In this document: positions 36,425-46,766 of the stretch, one piece after another
Layout of the letters: every line of letters begins with the position of its first letter
Position numbering within the stretch: position 1 is the first letter of the stretch
DNA from: Armigeres subalbatus
Taxonomy: Eukaryota > Arthropoda > Insecta > Diptera > Culicidae
DNA length: 64,000 nucleotides
Direction of reading: 5' to 3'
Assembly: GCF_024139115.2 (NCBI RefSeq)
Contig: NC_085140.1
Coordinates: forward strand, 155,460,452-155,524,451
The notes under the pieces: model-generated
Told to the model about the DNA's origin: nothing
What the model saw: the letters and a program-made list of their open reading frames with translations, nothing else
The model's database searches: none
Made by a program: the position numbers and the translations under genes

Positions 36425-36705
36425 TACTTGTCATAAGACGAGTTTATACAATCCCATTGAATTCCACCACTTAATTGTATCTTGACAGATACGTATTTCG
36501 ACCTCAACAGTAAGGCCGTCTTCAGTGTCTCGTACTTGACTCGACTTACTCGAGTCGAGTCAAGTACGAGACACTGAAGACGGCCTTACTGTTGAGGTCG
36601 AAATACGTATCTGTCAAGATACAATGAAGTGGAATCAATGGATTGTATAAACTCGTCTTATGACAAGTGAAGACATTCCACTAAAAAGCTCAAAATAATT
36701 TTCTT
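36425..36705. mobile_element. Inverted-repeat element of the 'cttgtcataagac' family, long-armed copy
   Basis: The two arms, about 120 bases each, are near-perfect inverses around the centre gactcgacttactcgagtcgag at 36537-36559. Each includes gtgtctcgtacttgac, aaggccgtcttcagtg, atacgtatttcgacctc and the attgtatcttgacag block. Only the right side has the outer gaagacattccact and agctcaaaataattttc. The best preserved member in the window. Confidence 0.85.
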
Positions 36706-37081
36706 ATGCAAATTGTTAATTATATTTTTATTAATAAATATGCGCCAAAATCAAAAGAACTCAATTTTAATTCAGGAAGTTTGAATGCACTTCAGAAACT
36801 ATGTGGGTACAATCATGCGGGGCTTATTTTAAACGGCTATAGCTTCGGAACGCATACTTTATTGAAACGAGCTCTAGGTTGCAATAGAACTATTACTTTC
36901 TAGCTCCCGGATCTAAGATTCTTGCAATTATATTTATAATATGGTTGCACGAATATGTTATCCATAATGCCACTGCCAGATAGTGGGAGTTAGATTGTAA
37001 TAAAATAGCACAAATACCCTATTCCCGTCCGCAGCGTTTACTACTCTGGCGCATCTCAACCGGATGGCTTGGTTTTTGGTA

Positions 37082-37295
37082 CCGTTCTGACTCAAATCCC
37101 GAATATGACTCATATTCCGAACACTGGCGTTTTAGCGCCCTAAAACTAAAACTGTCACTGGTTTTCCGCACTGAGGATCAAGATAACAAACGAATTCAAA
37201 CTCCTGTGGAGAAAATTACACGAATAAAGTTAAAATGGGCATTTAAAAGCATAAGTTCGGAATATGAGTCATGTTCGGAATTTGAGTCAAAACGG
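37082..37295. mobile_element. 214-bp MITE with CCGTT(C/T)TGACTCAAAT ends, TA flanks
   Basis: Left ccgttctgactcaaatccc, then gaatatgactcatattccga; right tcggaatatgagtcatgttcgg, then aatttgagtcaaaacgg. The ends are inverted and the interior word gaatatgagtca repeats. TA at 37080-37081 and 37296-37297. Non-coding, Tc1/mariner-like target. Confidence 0.82.
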
Positions 37296-37297
37296 TA

Positions 37298-38299
37298 CAT
37301 AGCTAGTATTTGTTGATTTCTAGTTGGCGCAACCGGGTTTTATCGACTCGCGCTTCTTTGTCGGACTCAACAATACGACTATCCCTTCTCTGCCAACTAT
37401 TCCTCGTCACTCCAAATAACAGAAGGCGGAAATTCTGCCAAAGGTCCAAGGCTCGTATTCTTCCACCAGTGATGACTCGATGCTCTGACTACCATTGGAC
37501 AGAGGCACCTGTTTGTCCGTAGCCAGAGCAGAGTTTCTTTGCAAGGTCCAGGGCCGATGCGTATCGTCTCGCATCTGTCGTAAAATCGCTAAATCGTGGT
37601 ACACGCACTCACCTGTATTCACCCCCAGCAACAAACATATTGCACATCGATCACAGTAACTTATATGTGCCCGAATTCTCTCACATTATGGTTACTGCAA
37701 CAAGATTGGCTCAACGTGTGCTGCTTGGGATATCATAACCATGTAACAATAGTGAGTTATTTTTATTTCAGAATAGTATTATTTAATAATCATACTCCAC
37801 TATTTCCACATATATATTACTACAAATAAACTAGAATAGTGGTCGAAAATTTGGAATGAAACTGAATCCCTACTAATTTTACTCTAAGTCGAATGCAACA
37901 GTTTTAATTGCGAAAAGCATTATTACCACTTGGGGTTTTAAAGTTAAAATTTTAAGTTATCGTACAGTCGTCGGGGAGACAACGGGTCAAATGGGGGTGA
38001 GAATGGGTCACTGTTTCAACTACATAGAAGGCTTGTAGAATAGATTTAATGTATCTGGGAACAATAAAACTGAATTATGAGTGACCTTTTCGAACGATTT
38101 TGTTATCCGACCTCCAGACTGTCGGTGAGGGCTCGGACGTCACCCCTGACTACGGTATCCAACATTTTTTATATTTTAAGTTATGGTAATTTTGTTCTAA
38201 ACCAGTGACATAAGTAATCAAATGAATTATCTTAAAATATGACTACATTACTCAATGCACCAAACTGTTTTACGTAGGTTACGTTGGGCGGTCGTGTCT
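37298..38299. other. Unassigned DNA
   Basis: Frames on both strands near 37310-37634 and 37596-37829 overlap each other and show no domain. I see no repeats with partners in the window. Confidence 0.35.
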
Positions 38300-38480
38300 T
38301 GTGCATAACCCTTCAGATTTTTATTTTCCGAAGACTATTTCCGACACTAACTGGAAGCCAAGATATTAAAAGTTTTCAACCTCAACAGCTTGACCAACGA
38401 CCGGATAATTGGAGGGTGATTCATATTGACATCTAAGGATTTGGTCTTGTTGAATCGAAACCCGTGTTGACATTATTTGT
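38300..38480 (-). pseudogene. Reverse transcriptase fragment of a non-LTR element
   Basis: On the minus strand from about 38460: FNKTKSLDVN, then, across a frameshift, an NYPVVGQAVEVENF stretch and YLGFQLVSE. This matches the region just after the catalytic YxDD of RTE-like reverse transcriptases, where a KTK..(D/R)VN block is followed by a VGQ..E.V..F.YLGS block. Very short, broken, no flanking domains, so it is an isolated relic. Confidence 0.45.
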
Positions 38481-39734
38481 CTAAGCTAAAGCTAAGCCAA
38501 GCTAAACTTGACCGAATATCAAATCAAAAGTGTTTGGATCTATTCAAAGTATTAATAACCCACAATGTATACTGTTGTTTTTATTGGATTTGGAATTAAT
38601 AGAAAATATTTGCACCGCCGGTAAAATCGACAAAGACAATAACGCCTCGAAAAGCATCGCATCAAGTATCAATATCATCGTTGGGATAACTTAAATTACA
38701 GTTTTATTTATTTAACTTGAATTCCATATGTGCTTAAGCATGAGAGAGATATGAAAACAGATGTCCAAAAAAGGGAGTAACTCATAATAGCCTTTTAGAA
38801 ATGTGTATCTTTATAATAATTAAATCTAATAACTTAATCTTTTGTAGCCGAAGACGAATTCTACTTTTTCATCTACGACAGTTACCGCTAGACTTATCTA
38901 GCCTGGGTAGGCAAACGGAGAAGCAGATCTGCAATAACAAGCTGATTAAAACATTAATTTTACATCACACGTAACGCAGCGCATATGTGCATTCGGAATG
39001 CCAATCTGAAGAAAACCAATAAATCAACCAATACGCAATGCCACCGGAAAGTGAATGTGGCAGATGGTCAATCAAAATACACTTCCTCACAAATAACACA
39101 CTCAAACCGATATATTGCATCAATAACTTGCAACTTCTGCAGAATATATTTATTGCACTGGGATATGGTAAGAAATGGGGAAAGGTGTCTGAAAGCTTGG
39201 AAATAAATCCTTTATGGACGGAAAATGTACTCTTATGTCAGGAGAGTTCTTTTTGTGTCGTAGTAAAGGAGATCCATAAAATGCAAGATGTTCTCCTTTC
39301 GGTAGCACGTTGTATTTAGATGGCTTGGTTGCACAATGTGCACCTGCATGATATAGTGGCATAACAGCGTGGAGTATAAGCCTATGGAATATGTTGTAGG
39401 TAGTTGGGAAGAAGTCGTTAGCATCCCCTCTATTCGGTTTTATCTCGGAAGAATAAGGGTTGAGCTAACATATGCATTTACTGCTAATGCTGATGCAAAG
39501 TCAATGTTATCAAAGTTCTTTCTAAGACTTTAATGGTCACACAGATTATGATCACATAGCAGCGTAACAATATTATGCAAAAATAAGCTACATAAATTGA
39601 TTATGGTTCACTTATTAGTTCTGCCAGTTTGATCTGTGATTGTTACTGTGGTGCATTATAATGTTTGCTAAGCTGTAAGTTACATAACCAATCAACTGAT
39701 TGGCAATTATTCTCTGTAAGAAAATTATAAAGCT
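38481..39734. other. Unassigned DNA
   Basis: AT-rich, with frames on both strands (for example 39038-39319) lacking recognisable motifs. No inverted ends found. Confidence 0.35.
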
Positions 39735-40095
39735 GTTTTAGTGGAATGTCTTCACCTGTCATAAAACGAGTTTAGTACTATTCCTTTTAAGGTGAAACTG
39801 TTCAGAATCCAAATATATTTTGTTTACAATCTCAACAAAGAAGTAACGAATAGGTATCTTTCACATTTTTATTTTAGCTTTACTGCGTCGCAGCAAGCAT
39901 AGAATAAAAAGATGACAGGTGCTCGTTGCTTCAGTATTGGTAGTGATGCCCTCGAAAACGCGAGGTGAAAAAATATTGAATTCTGAAAAGTTCGTCCTTA
40001 ATTTCACCACGATGTAATCTCTTCTGATATGTATTTTGGCCTCAACTGTAAAGCCATCTTCAGTGTATCGTACTTGACTCGAGTCATGACAGGTG
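39735..40095. mobile_element. Diverged 'cttgtcataagac' element split by another insert
   Basis: Left part: agtggaatgtcttcacctgt then cataaaacgag. Right part from ~40012: gatatgtattttggcctcaa, aagccatcttcagtgta, tacttgactcgagtcatgac. Between them (about 39799-40010) sits a segment with inverted ends (aaggtgaaactgttcagaat / ttctgaaaagttcgtcctta-atttcacc), apparently a second element nested in the first. Confidence 0.55.
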
Positions 40096-40109
40096 AATTT
40101 TATTCTCTA

Positions 40110-40358
40110 CTAGTCGACTCGGCAGACGTTGTCCTGCATAGTAGGCTAAAAAGCGCGTTGTGAACTGCCCTTGCGAAATTCCCATACTAATCTTTGTTTT
40201 CGTAATTCATAATTTGCTCGACCTTATTCGTGATTTTCGCATGAGCATATATCATATAAACCCGTCGGAAACGATAACCAGCATACCTACTGAAGGAATG
40301 AAAAAAATCTATCGAGCCGTTTTCGAGTTATGCGGATACGAATACAGACCATTTCATA
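40110..40358 (-). mobile_element. Helitron-like element, reverse copy
   Basis: Read on the minus strand it starts near 40358 (atgaaatggtctgtattcgt, then gcataactcgaaaacggc) and ends at 40113-40110 with the hairpin-bearing tail tgcaggacaacgtctgccga followed by gtcgaCTAG. It is the same family as the forward copy that follows, so the two are head-to-head and share the tatata-rich start region. No Rep/helicase. Confidence 0.75.
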
Positions 40359-40374
40359 TCTTATATATAAAAAT

Positions 40375-40386
40375 AAAATGGTCTGT
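40375..40386 (+). repeat. 12-bp target-site duplication, left
   Basis: aaaatggtctgt precedes the first base of the I-group element. The same 12 bases recur at 46755-46766 after its poly(A). The first A's overlap with the tail, so the true length is 8-12 bp. Confidence 0.9.
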
Positions 40387-40420
40387 CATTCCACGTCGAG
40401 CATCCGAGCGAGACGGTTGT
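40386..40420 (+). promoter_or_regulatory. Internal Inr + DPE promoter of the I-group element
   Basis: TCATTC at 40386-40391 matches the arthropod initiator (TCAKTY) with +1 at A40388, and GGTTG at 40415-40419 matches the DPE consensus RGWYV exactly at +28 to +32. There is no TATA box. This is the expected downstream promoter of I/Jockey-type elements, which must lie inside the transcript to survive retrotransposition. Note that the first T of the initiator belongs to the host target site. Confidence 0.7.
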
Positions 40421-41067
40421 AAGTCCGCGTACGGTCTGCTTCTCTTTTGGTTTTTTTCCTGAAGTACAGGTAGAGGTTTTTTCCGAAAGTGTTTTGAAGC
40501 ATAGTGCTTGAGTGGAAGTGGTGCTTAGCTGAAGCAGTTAAGTAGCCATTTCGTTGCTTTTGCAAGACAACGCAAAGTTTTGCAGTTTCTTCGGCGTCCA
40601 TCGCAGGCGCAGGCTTCATCGCCCCACGCCGACAGTAATCACTTCATCCATCGTGCGTCTCCACCAACACAGACGCTGCCGTCCTGCCACCATCCATCCA
40701 CCCAGTTGCAGTGTTGTCTGCGGCAAGAACACCAACAACAGCGTGGTTCGCTTCGACCGCACCACCGCCCCGGCGATTGTCCATCCAGTCAGTGTGTGCT
40801 GCCAGAACCGTTAGCCGGCGACACAGCAGTGTGAACGCAAGTATTCACTTGAGCTCCCTCTCGTTGTTCCCCTCTCTTCTCCATCTTATTGGAATAGTTT
40901 TTTCCTTTTCTTTAACTCGTCTTCCCTCTCAATAATTTGTGTGTATGTGTGTTTTTTTCTGTCCTTGTGATAAGTGTTTAGTTTTAAAATAAATTGTGCC
41001 TCGCTGCAGCGGCGCATTTCGTGTCCGCAATGCGCGAAGGCGAAGTTGGCGGGGTACTTCGTATTCC
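40421..41067 (+). other. 5' UTR of the I-group element
   Basis: About 650 bases, C-rich around 40600-40830 (caccaccgccccggcg etc.), then T-rich. It holds several short frames on both strands but none with retrotransposon motifs. It ends at the ATG at 41068 chosen for ORF1. Confidence 0.6.
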
Positions 41068-42437
41068 ATGTCAGATGTTCCGTTGCATTCGGGTGTTCCA
41101 AACCAAAATGAAATGGACACCAGCAACGCTAAAATTCCTTCTACGAGCCCCGTCCCAAGGTCTACCCTCACGACTCTAGTGGGCCGTATGTTGTTTTCTT
41201 TCGACCCAAAGGCAAACGTTTGAATATCAGCCAGATCAGCAAAGATCTGGAAAAGCGATTTTCGTCTGTCACGACCATTGACATGGTTGGGTCCAGTAAA
41301 CTCCGTGTCACGGTCAGTGATCGCAAACAGGCCAACGAGATTGCCACCTGTGAGCTTTTCACTCTCGAATATAGGGTGTATTTACCGTCAGCAGTGTGTG
41401 AGATCGCGGGGTGGTGACGGAGGGAAGTATGACATGCGACGATTTGAAACAAGGTTTCGGTCGTTTCAAGAACGTTTCTTTGCCTCCTGTTACGATACTG
41501 GATTGCAAACAAATGTATTCGGTGTCGCAGGAGGGAGAGAAGCGGAGTTATTCTCCGTCTGACTCTTTCTGCGTCACTTTTTCCGGGTCCGCACTGCCTG
41601 ACTACGTAGTGATTGGCAAACTTCGTCTACCTGTTCGGCTGTATGTACCGAAGGTGATGAATTGTGTTAATTGCAAGCAGCTGGGCCACACCGCTCAGTA
41701 CTGCTGCAATAAACCTCGCTGTGCATCATGCGGAGAGAAGCATGTGGAGGGCGCGTGCAAGACGGCACCGAAATGTGTCTATTGTAACGAAAGCCCTCCA
41801 CATGCTCTTGAAGCTTGCCCAACGTACATACAGCAGCGAATACACCAGAAGCGGTCTCTTCAGCAGCGTTCTCGGCGAAGTTACGCCGAAATGTTGAGGA
41901 AGGCCGCTCCTCCACTCGTTTCTGACACCATCTACTCGTCTCTTCCTTTGGACGATCAAGGTAGCTCTGACTCCGAGGTTGGAAATGGGGTTCCCTTTGT
42001 TTTCAATGGCTCAACGAGGAAGAGAATAAAACAGAGCCAGCGACCCTAAAAAAGCCTAGAAAACAGCCTCAAAGTGAGCCCCAATCCAACATGGTCAAAT
42101 TCAAAGCGGGTGGAAATACTCAAAAACGTTCAACCTTTGTGGTTTCACATCGGGATGATCGAGAGTTTCCACCGCTTCCGGGAACATCTAAAATCCCAGA
42201 TGCCCCATTTTTGCGATTTCTCAACCAGAAAGAGAGCATACAGACCGAGCAGAAGAACTCCCGAGCGCTCCAATGTTCACACTTTCTGGCATCGTGGAGC
42301 TCATCCTCAACTTCTTTGATGCTTCCGACCCCGTGAAGAACATGGCCAAAACTGTTCTTCCTATTCTGACTCCTCTCCTGAAGCAGCTGGCTTCAAAAAT
42401 GCCCCTCCTCGAGTCATTTGTATCCTTCGATGGCTAA
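41068..42437 (+). pseudogene. ORF1: gag-like nucleic-acid-binding protein, frameshifted
   Basis: It would encode the RNA-binding particle protein of the retrotransposon. The start is the ATG at 41068 (MSDVPLHSG); the reading then passes through at least four frame changes, near 41190-41220, 41412, 42030-42060 and 42250. The N-terminal third (ISKDLEKRF, LRVTVSD) looks like the RRM-type region of I-element ORF1. At 41663-41810 there are three zinc knuckles: CVNCKQLGHTAQYC (CX2CX4HX4C), CASCGEKHVEGAC (CX2CX3HX4C) and CVYCNESPPHALEAC (CX2CX5HX4C), all metal ligands intact. A basic, Ser/Arg-rich tail follows, then a hydrophobic C-terminus (KTVLPILTPLLKQL). The stop TAA at 42435-42437 overlaps the ATG of ORF2. 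Indels may be sequencing errors: stops inside the correct frames are nearly absent. Confidence 0.82.
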
Positions 42438-45400
42438 CTTAGTCAATAAGGGTAACATGATTTCGATTCTACAGTGGAACTGTCGAAGTATTCTCCCAAA
42501 ATTAGATATTTTTAAATTTTTAGTTAACAAATTACAATGCGATGCTTTTGCTTTATGTGAAACATGGCTCACACCAGATGTGAACCTTCATTTTCTTGAT
42601 TTCAACATAATCCGCCGCGATCGGGCAAATCGATATGGAGGGGTGCTTTTAGGGATCAAAAACAGCACTCCTTCTATAGAGTCTATGCGCCGATGTCTGG
42701 CACCGAAGCTGTCGCATGTCAGGTGACTATTCGAGGAAAAGACCTCAGTATCGCCTCGATATATCTTCCTCCAAACACCGCGATATCTCGAAGAGATCTC
42801 TCGCACATCTGCTCGGTTATGCCCGAGCCACGGTTGCTCTTGGGAGATTTTAACTCCCACGGAACAGGCTGGGGGGCGCTGTACGACGACAACCGTTCAT
42901 CAATGATATACGAACTCTGCGACGACTTCAATATGTCAATTTTGAATACAGGAGAAGTTACACGAGTGGCTCCTCCAGCAAGAGATAGCCGTCTAGATCT
43001 TTCCATTTGTTCGAGCTCATTATCGTTGGACTGTACTTGGAAGGTGGTCCAAGATCCCCATGGTAGTGATCATTTGCCGATCGAAGTTTCGATTTCCAAT
43101 GGACATAAGCAATCTGCTTCCATCGATCTATCATATGACCTCACGAAGCACATCGATTGGGGCAAATATGCGGACGCCATCAGCGATGGCATACAGTCTA
43201 TAGAAGCACTTCCCCGCGGGAAGAGTACAAGTTTCTATCGCAGTTGATTCTTGAAAGCGCTCTTCAGGCACAACGTCGGCCGGTGCCAGGAGCTTCGGTT
43301 CGTAGGAAATCCTACAGTCCGTGGTGGGACATCGAGTGTACGCAACTTTATCGCGAGAAATCCGCCGCGTTCAAAGAATTTCGGAAACACGGGGCGATCG
43401 TTCTTCACAAACGATACACCGCGCTCGAAATCCAGTTCAAGAAACTGGTCAAAGTGAAGAAGCGCGGATATTGGCGCACTTTTGTTGAAGGTTTATCGCG
43501 CGAGACTTCAATGAAAACTCTGTGGACCGTCGGGAGAAGAATGCGCAACGCGTCGTCCGTAAACGAAGATCGTGAAAGCTCGTCGCGGTGGATACTTGAC
43601 TTCGCAAAGAAAGTTTGTCCGGATTCGGTACCGGTGAGGCAAGAGCTACGTGATGCTTTGCTAGCAGGGGATGATATGGATCGTCCCTTTTCGATGATTG
43701 AATTCTCACTTGCTCTCCTTTCATGTAACAAGTCCGCTCCAGGGATGGATAGAATCAGGTTCAATTTGCTCAAAACCTCCCAGACGTCGCGAAGAGGCGC
43801 TTATTGAACTTGTTCAATCAGTTACTGGAGTGCAACATTGTTCCGGATGATTGGAGGGAAGTGAGGGTGATAGCCATCCAGAAGCCCGGAAAACCCGCGT
43901 CGGATTGTAACTCGTATCGCCCCATCGCGATGCTGTCATGTCTTCGGAAGCTGTTGGAGAAGATGATTCTCTTCCGGCTAGACAAATGGGTTGAATCGAA
44001 TAGTTTGTTGTCAGATACACAATTTGGTTTCCGCAGGGGCAAGGGAACGAACGACTGTCTTGCGTTGCTTTCTTCAGAAATTCAGCTTACTTTCGCTAAA
44101 AAGAGCAAATGGGCTCAGTGTTTTTGGACATTAAGGGGCTTTTGATTCAGTTTGCGTCGATGTCGTATCCGACCAACTCCACGCGTGTGGACTTTCTCCA
44201 ATTTTAAACAACTATGTGTACAATTTGTTATCAGAGAAGTGTATGAGTTTTTCTCATGGTGGCTTTGCAACTTCACGAATTAGCTCCAAGGATCTACCCC
44301 AGGGCGCATGTTTGAGCCCCCTTCTTCTAATTTTACGTCAGAGACATTGATGAATGTCTCAGGCCGAATTCCTCGTTGAGACAGCTTGCAGATGCTTGTG
44401 TTGTACCCGTTTCGGGGCCAACCGCGGTTGATCTGCAAGGATCGTTGCGAGATACTCTGAATTTGTCCACTTGGGCTACGAAGCTGGGTATCGAATTCTC
44501 TCCGGAGAAAACTGAGATGGTTGTCTTTTCAAAAAACATAAGCCGGCAAAGTTCCCGCTCCAACTGATGGGTAAGACAATCACTCATAGCATGTCTTCTA
44601 AATACCTCGGGGTCTGGTTCGACTCGAAATGTACCTTCGGGAAGCACATTGTGTATCTGACACAAAAATGCCAGAAACGGATCAACTTCATGCGATCAAT
44701 AACCGGAACATGGTGGGGAGCGCATCCCGAAGATCTTATGACGTTGTATCGAACAACCATTTTGTCGGTCCTCGAATACGGTAGTTTCTGCTTCCAGTCC
44801 GCAGCTAAAACACACATTCTGAAGCTTCAACGGATTCAGTACCGCTGTCTCCGTATCGCGTTAGGATGTATGAATTCGACACATACGATGAGCTTGGAAG
44901 TACTTGCGGGAGTACTGCCACTAACAGATCGTTTCGCGGAATTATCGCTCCGGTTCCTCATCCGCTGTGAGGTTCTCAACCCATTGGTCATTGACAACTT
45001 CGAGAAGCTGCTCGAACAAAACCCTCAATCTCGATTCATGAGTATTTACCACTGGTACATAACGCTGGAGGTAAGCCCTTCTTCGGTAGATACCAATCGT
45101 GCTAACTTCTTAGACTCTTACAGTTCCTCTGTTACTTTTGATCTGTCCATGAAGCAGGAGGTTCATGGAATACCAGACTTTCTGTGTGCGGAGGTCATAC
45201 CTCCATTATTCGCAAGCAAATACTGGCACGCCAGTGAGGAGAGAAGCTTTTTACAGACGGGTCAAAAATTGATGACTCCACTGGTTTCGGTGTTTTCAAC
45301 GTTTTCATAGCGCCTACTTTAAGCTCAAAGAGCCTTGTTCCGTGTATACTGCTGAGCTAGCAGCTTTACACTATTCACTCGAGCAAATCGCATCCCTACC

Positions 45401-46093
45401 TCCTGACCACTTTTTCATCTTCACCGACAGTCTAAGTTCCTTGGAGGCTGTTCGGTCAATGAAAAACCAGTTAAGCACTCAGCGTATCTTCTGAATGGGA
45501 TACGGAAAGCTTTGAGTGCCTTATCACAACGGTCTTACACAATCACCATGGCTTGGGTCCCTTCTCATTGCTCGATCCCGGGAAATGAGAAAGCGGACTC
45601 TTTGGCTAAGGTGGGCGCTATGGAAGGTGATATTTACGATCGGAAAATCACCTTCGATGAATTTTTCACATTAGTTCGTCAGGAAACCTTGAACAGCTGG
45701 CAACAGAAATGGACAAATGGGGAGTTGGGTAGATGGCTGTATTCAATTCGCACGCAGGTGTCGAAGCGTCCATGGTTCAAAAAATTGAATATGGGACGAG
45801 ACTTCATTCGAACCATGTGTCGTCTAATGTCCAATCACTACACTCTAAATGCACATCTTTTCAGAGTGGGGCTCTCGGAAGGAAATCTCTGTGTTTGCGG
45901 CGAGGATTATCAGGACATCGATCATGTCGTGTGGGCGTGCGAGGAGCATCGTGGCCCCAGATCTGCGCTAACTGAACATCTCCGGGTCCGAGGAAAACAA
46001 CCAAAGCCTATTAGGGAAGTGTTGTCGGGCCTTGATCTCGAGTACATGTCCCTGGTCCACCAATTTTTGAAAGTTGCTGATGTAAAACTGTAA
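42430..46093 (+). pseudogene. ORF2: endonuclease / reverse transcriptase / RNase H polyprotein, frameshifted
   Basis: It would nick the target and copy the RNA into it. Start chosen: ATG 42430. Endonuclease (42460-43110): LQWNCRS, LCETWL, LLLGDFNSHGTGWG, SRLDLS and GSDHLPIEV, the expected Asn, Glu, Asp/Asn and Asp/His residues all present. Reverse transcriptase (43735-44660): SAPGMD, QKPGKPASDCNSYRPIAML, GFRRGKGTNDCL, FLDIKGAFDSV, LPQGACLSP, then LADACVV at 44385, where the catalytic ADD reads ADA, then GIEFSPEKTEMVVFSK. RNase H (45245-45620): FTDGSK, TAELAAL, FTDS and VPSHCSIPGNEKAD give the D-E-D-H-D set. A C-terminal CVC(G)...DHVVWAC zinc motif ends it. About ten frame changes (near 42705, 43210, 43795, 44125, 44137, 44335, 44560, 45245, 45305, 45490) break it. 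Confidence 0.88.
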
Positions 46094-46754
46094 TCATTGC
46101 CTGCCCATTCCCTTGTCTGTCATACCCCATATCGAATGTCTTCCTCTTGTTGTACATTTCCATGTCTGTCGTTAATCCCTTCCGTATGTCTTCCTCTCGT
46201 CGTTGTCTCCTACTAAAAGTTTATTTGTCCCGTTACAGATGTAAAAATGCGAGGAACGTCAACTTTGTGAACATCAGCATCGTAATTACTTAAGCACCCT
46301 AAAATCCTTTCCTTTCCTACTGTATTATTGTATTCCCTAACCTCGACTAAACCGCGAGTCTTTCGGTTCCCCAAAACTAACACTATGTACACAGACAAAC
46401 AGACGTAACACTATAGAAAATACCATCGACCATGACTTTAACGAGCAATTTGAATTTGATTAATTGAGCGTTTCACAACTAGAGGCGCTAGCGTCGGAAT
46501 CCTTCGAGTTTGACATTTCACTCTAGCGCCTTCTGGTGACAATGTCATACGAAACATTGTTTCGTGTAACATGCTCTTAAGATGGTGATAGAGGAGTTGA
46601 GCGATGGATTTTTCAGAAAAATGTTCAAGCTGTTACGTCTGTTTGTCTGTGCTATGTATAAGAATCAAGAAATGTATTGTTAAACTTGATTTCGGCTCCG
46701 TAACGCTTCACGGCAAATGAGCCTTCCAAATAAACGAAAGATAAAAAAAAAAAA
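46094..46754 (+). other. 3' UTR and poly(A) of the I-group element
   Basis: It opens with pyrimidine-rich near-repeats (tgtctgtc / cttcctct(t/c)gtt). The MITE at 46390-46651 sits in its middle. AATAAA at 46728 is followed about 15 bases later by a run of 16 A (46743-46758) that merges into the target duplication. The poly(A) end differs from the TAA-repeat tail of the Drosophila I factor. Confidence 0.75.
46390..46651. mobile_element. 262-bp MITE nested in the retrotransposon 3' UTR
   Basis: Perfect 21-bp inverted ends beginning cacagacaaacagacgta, with a second facing pair inside (gaggcgctagcg / ctctagcgcc). It is flanked by the direct 7-bp repeat ctatgta (46383-46389 and 46652-46658), possibly 8 bp with one mismatch, so hAT-type is plausible. 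Non-coding. Confidence 0.88.
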
Positions 46755-46766
46755 AAAATGGTCTGT
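46755..46766 (+). repeat. 12-bp target-site duplication, right
   Basis: aaaatggtctgt, matching 40375-40386, after which the interrupted Helitron-like sequence continues with gttcgtatccgc. Confidence 0.9.

Larger units (their letters stand above)
40387..46754 (+). mobile_element. I-group non-LTR retrotransposon, full length with poly(A)
   Basis: A complete insertion: a TSD on both sides, 5' UTR with its own promoter, ORF1 (zinc-knuckle RNA-binding protein), ORF2 (endonuclease, reverse transcriptase, RNase H, terminal CCHC), a 3' UTR with AATAAA and a poly(A) run. The RNase H domain plus the ORF1/ORF2 layout places it with the I, LOA, R1 and Outcast-like clades rather than Jockey, CR1 or RTE; the exact clade needs a tree. 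Length is 6368 bp, of which 269 bp are a later MITE and its TSD. Both ORFs are crossed by many single-base frameshifts but hardly any in-frame stops, and the RT catalytic motif is altered, so this copy as read is not functional. Confidence 0.9.

Noticed and set aside
42588..43773. Minus-strand frames within the retrotransposon
   Set aside because: They are complementary to motif-bearing endonuclease and RT coding sequence on the plus strand.
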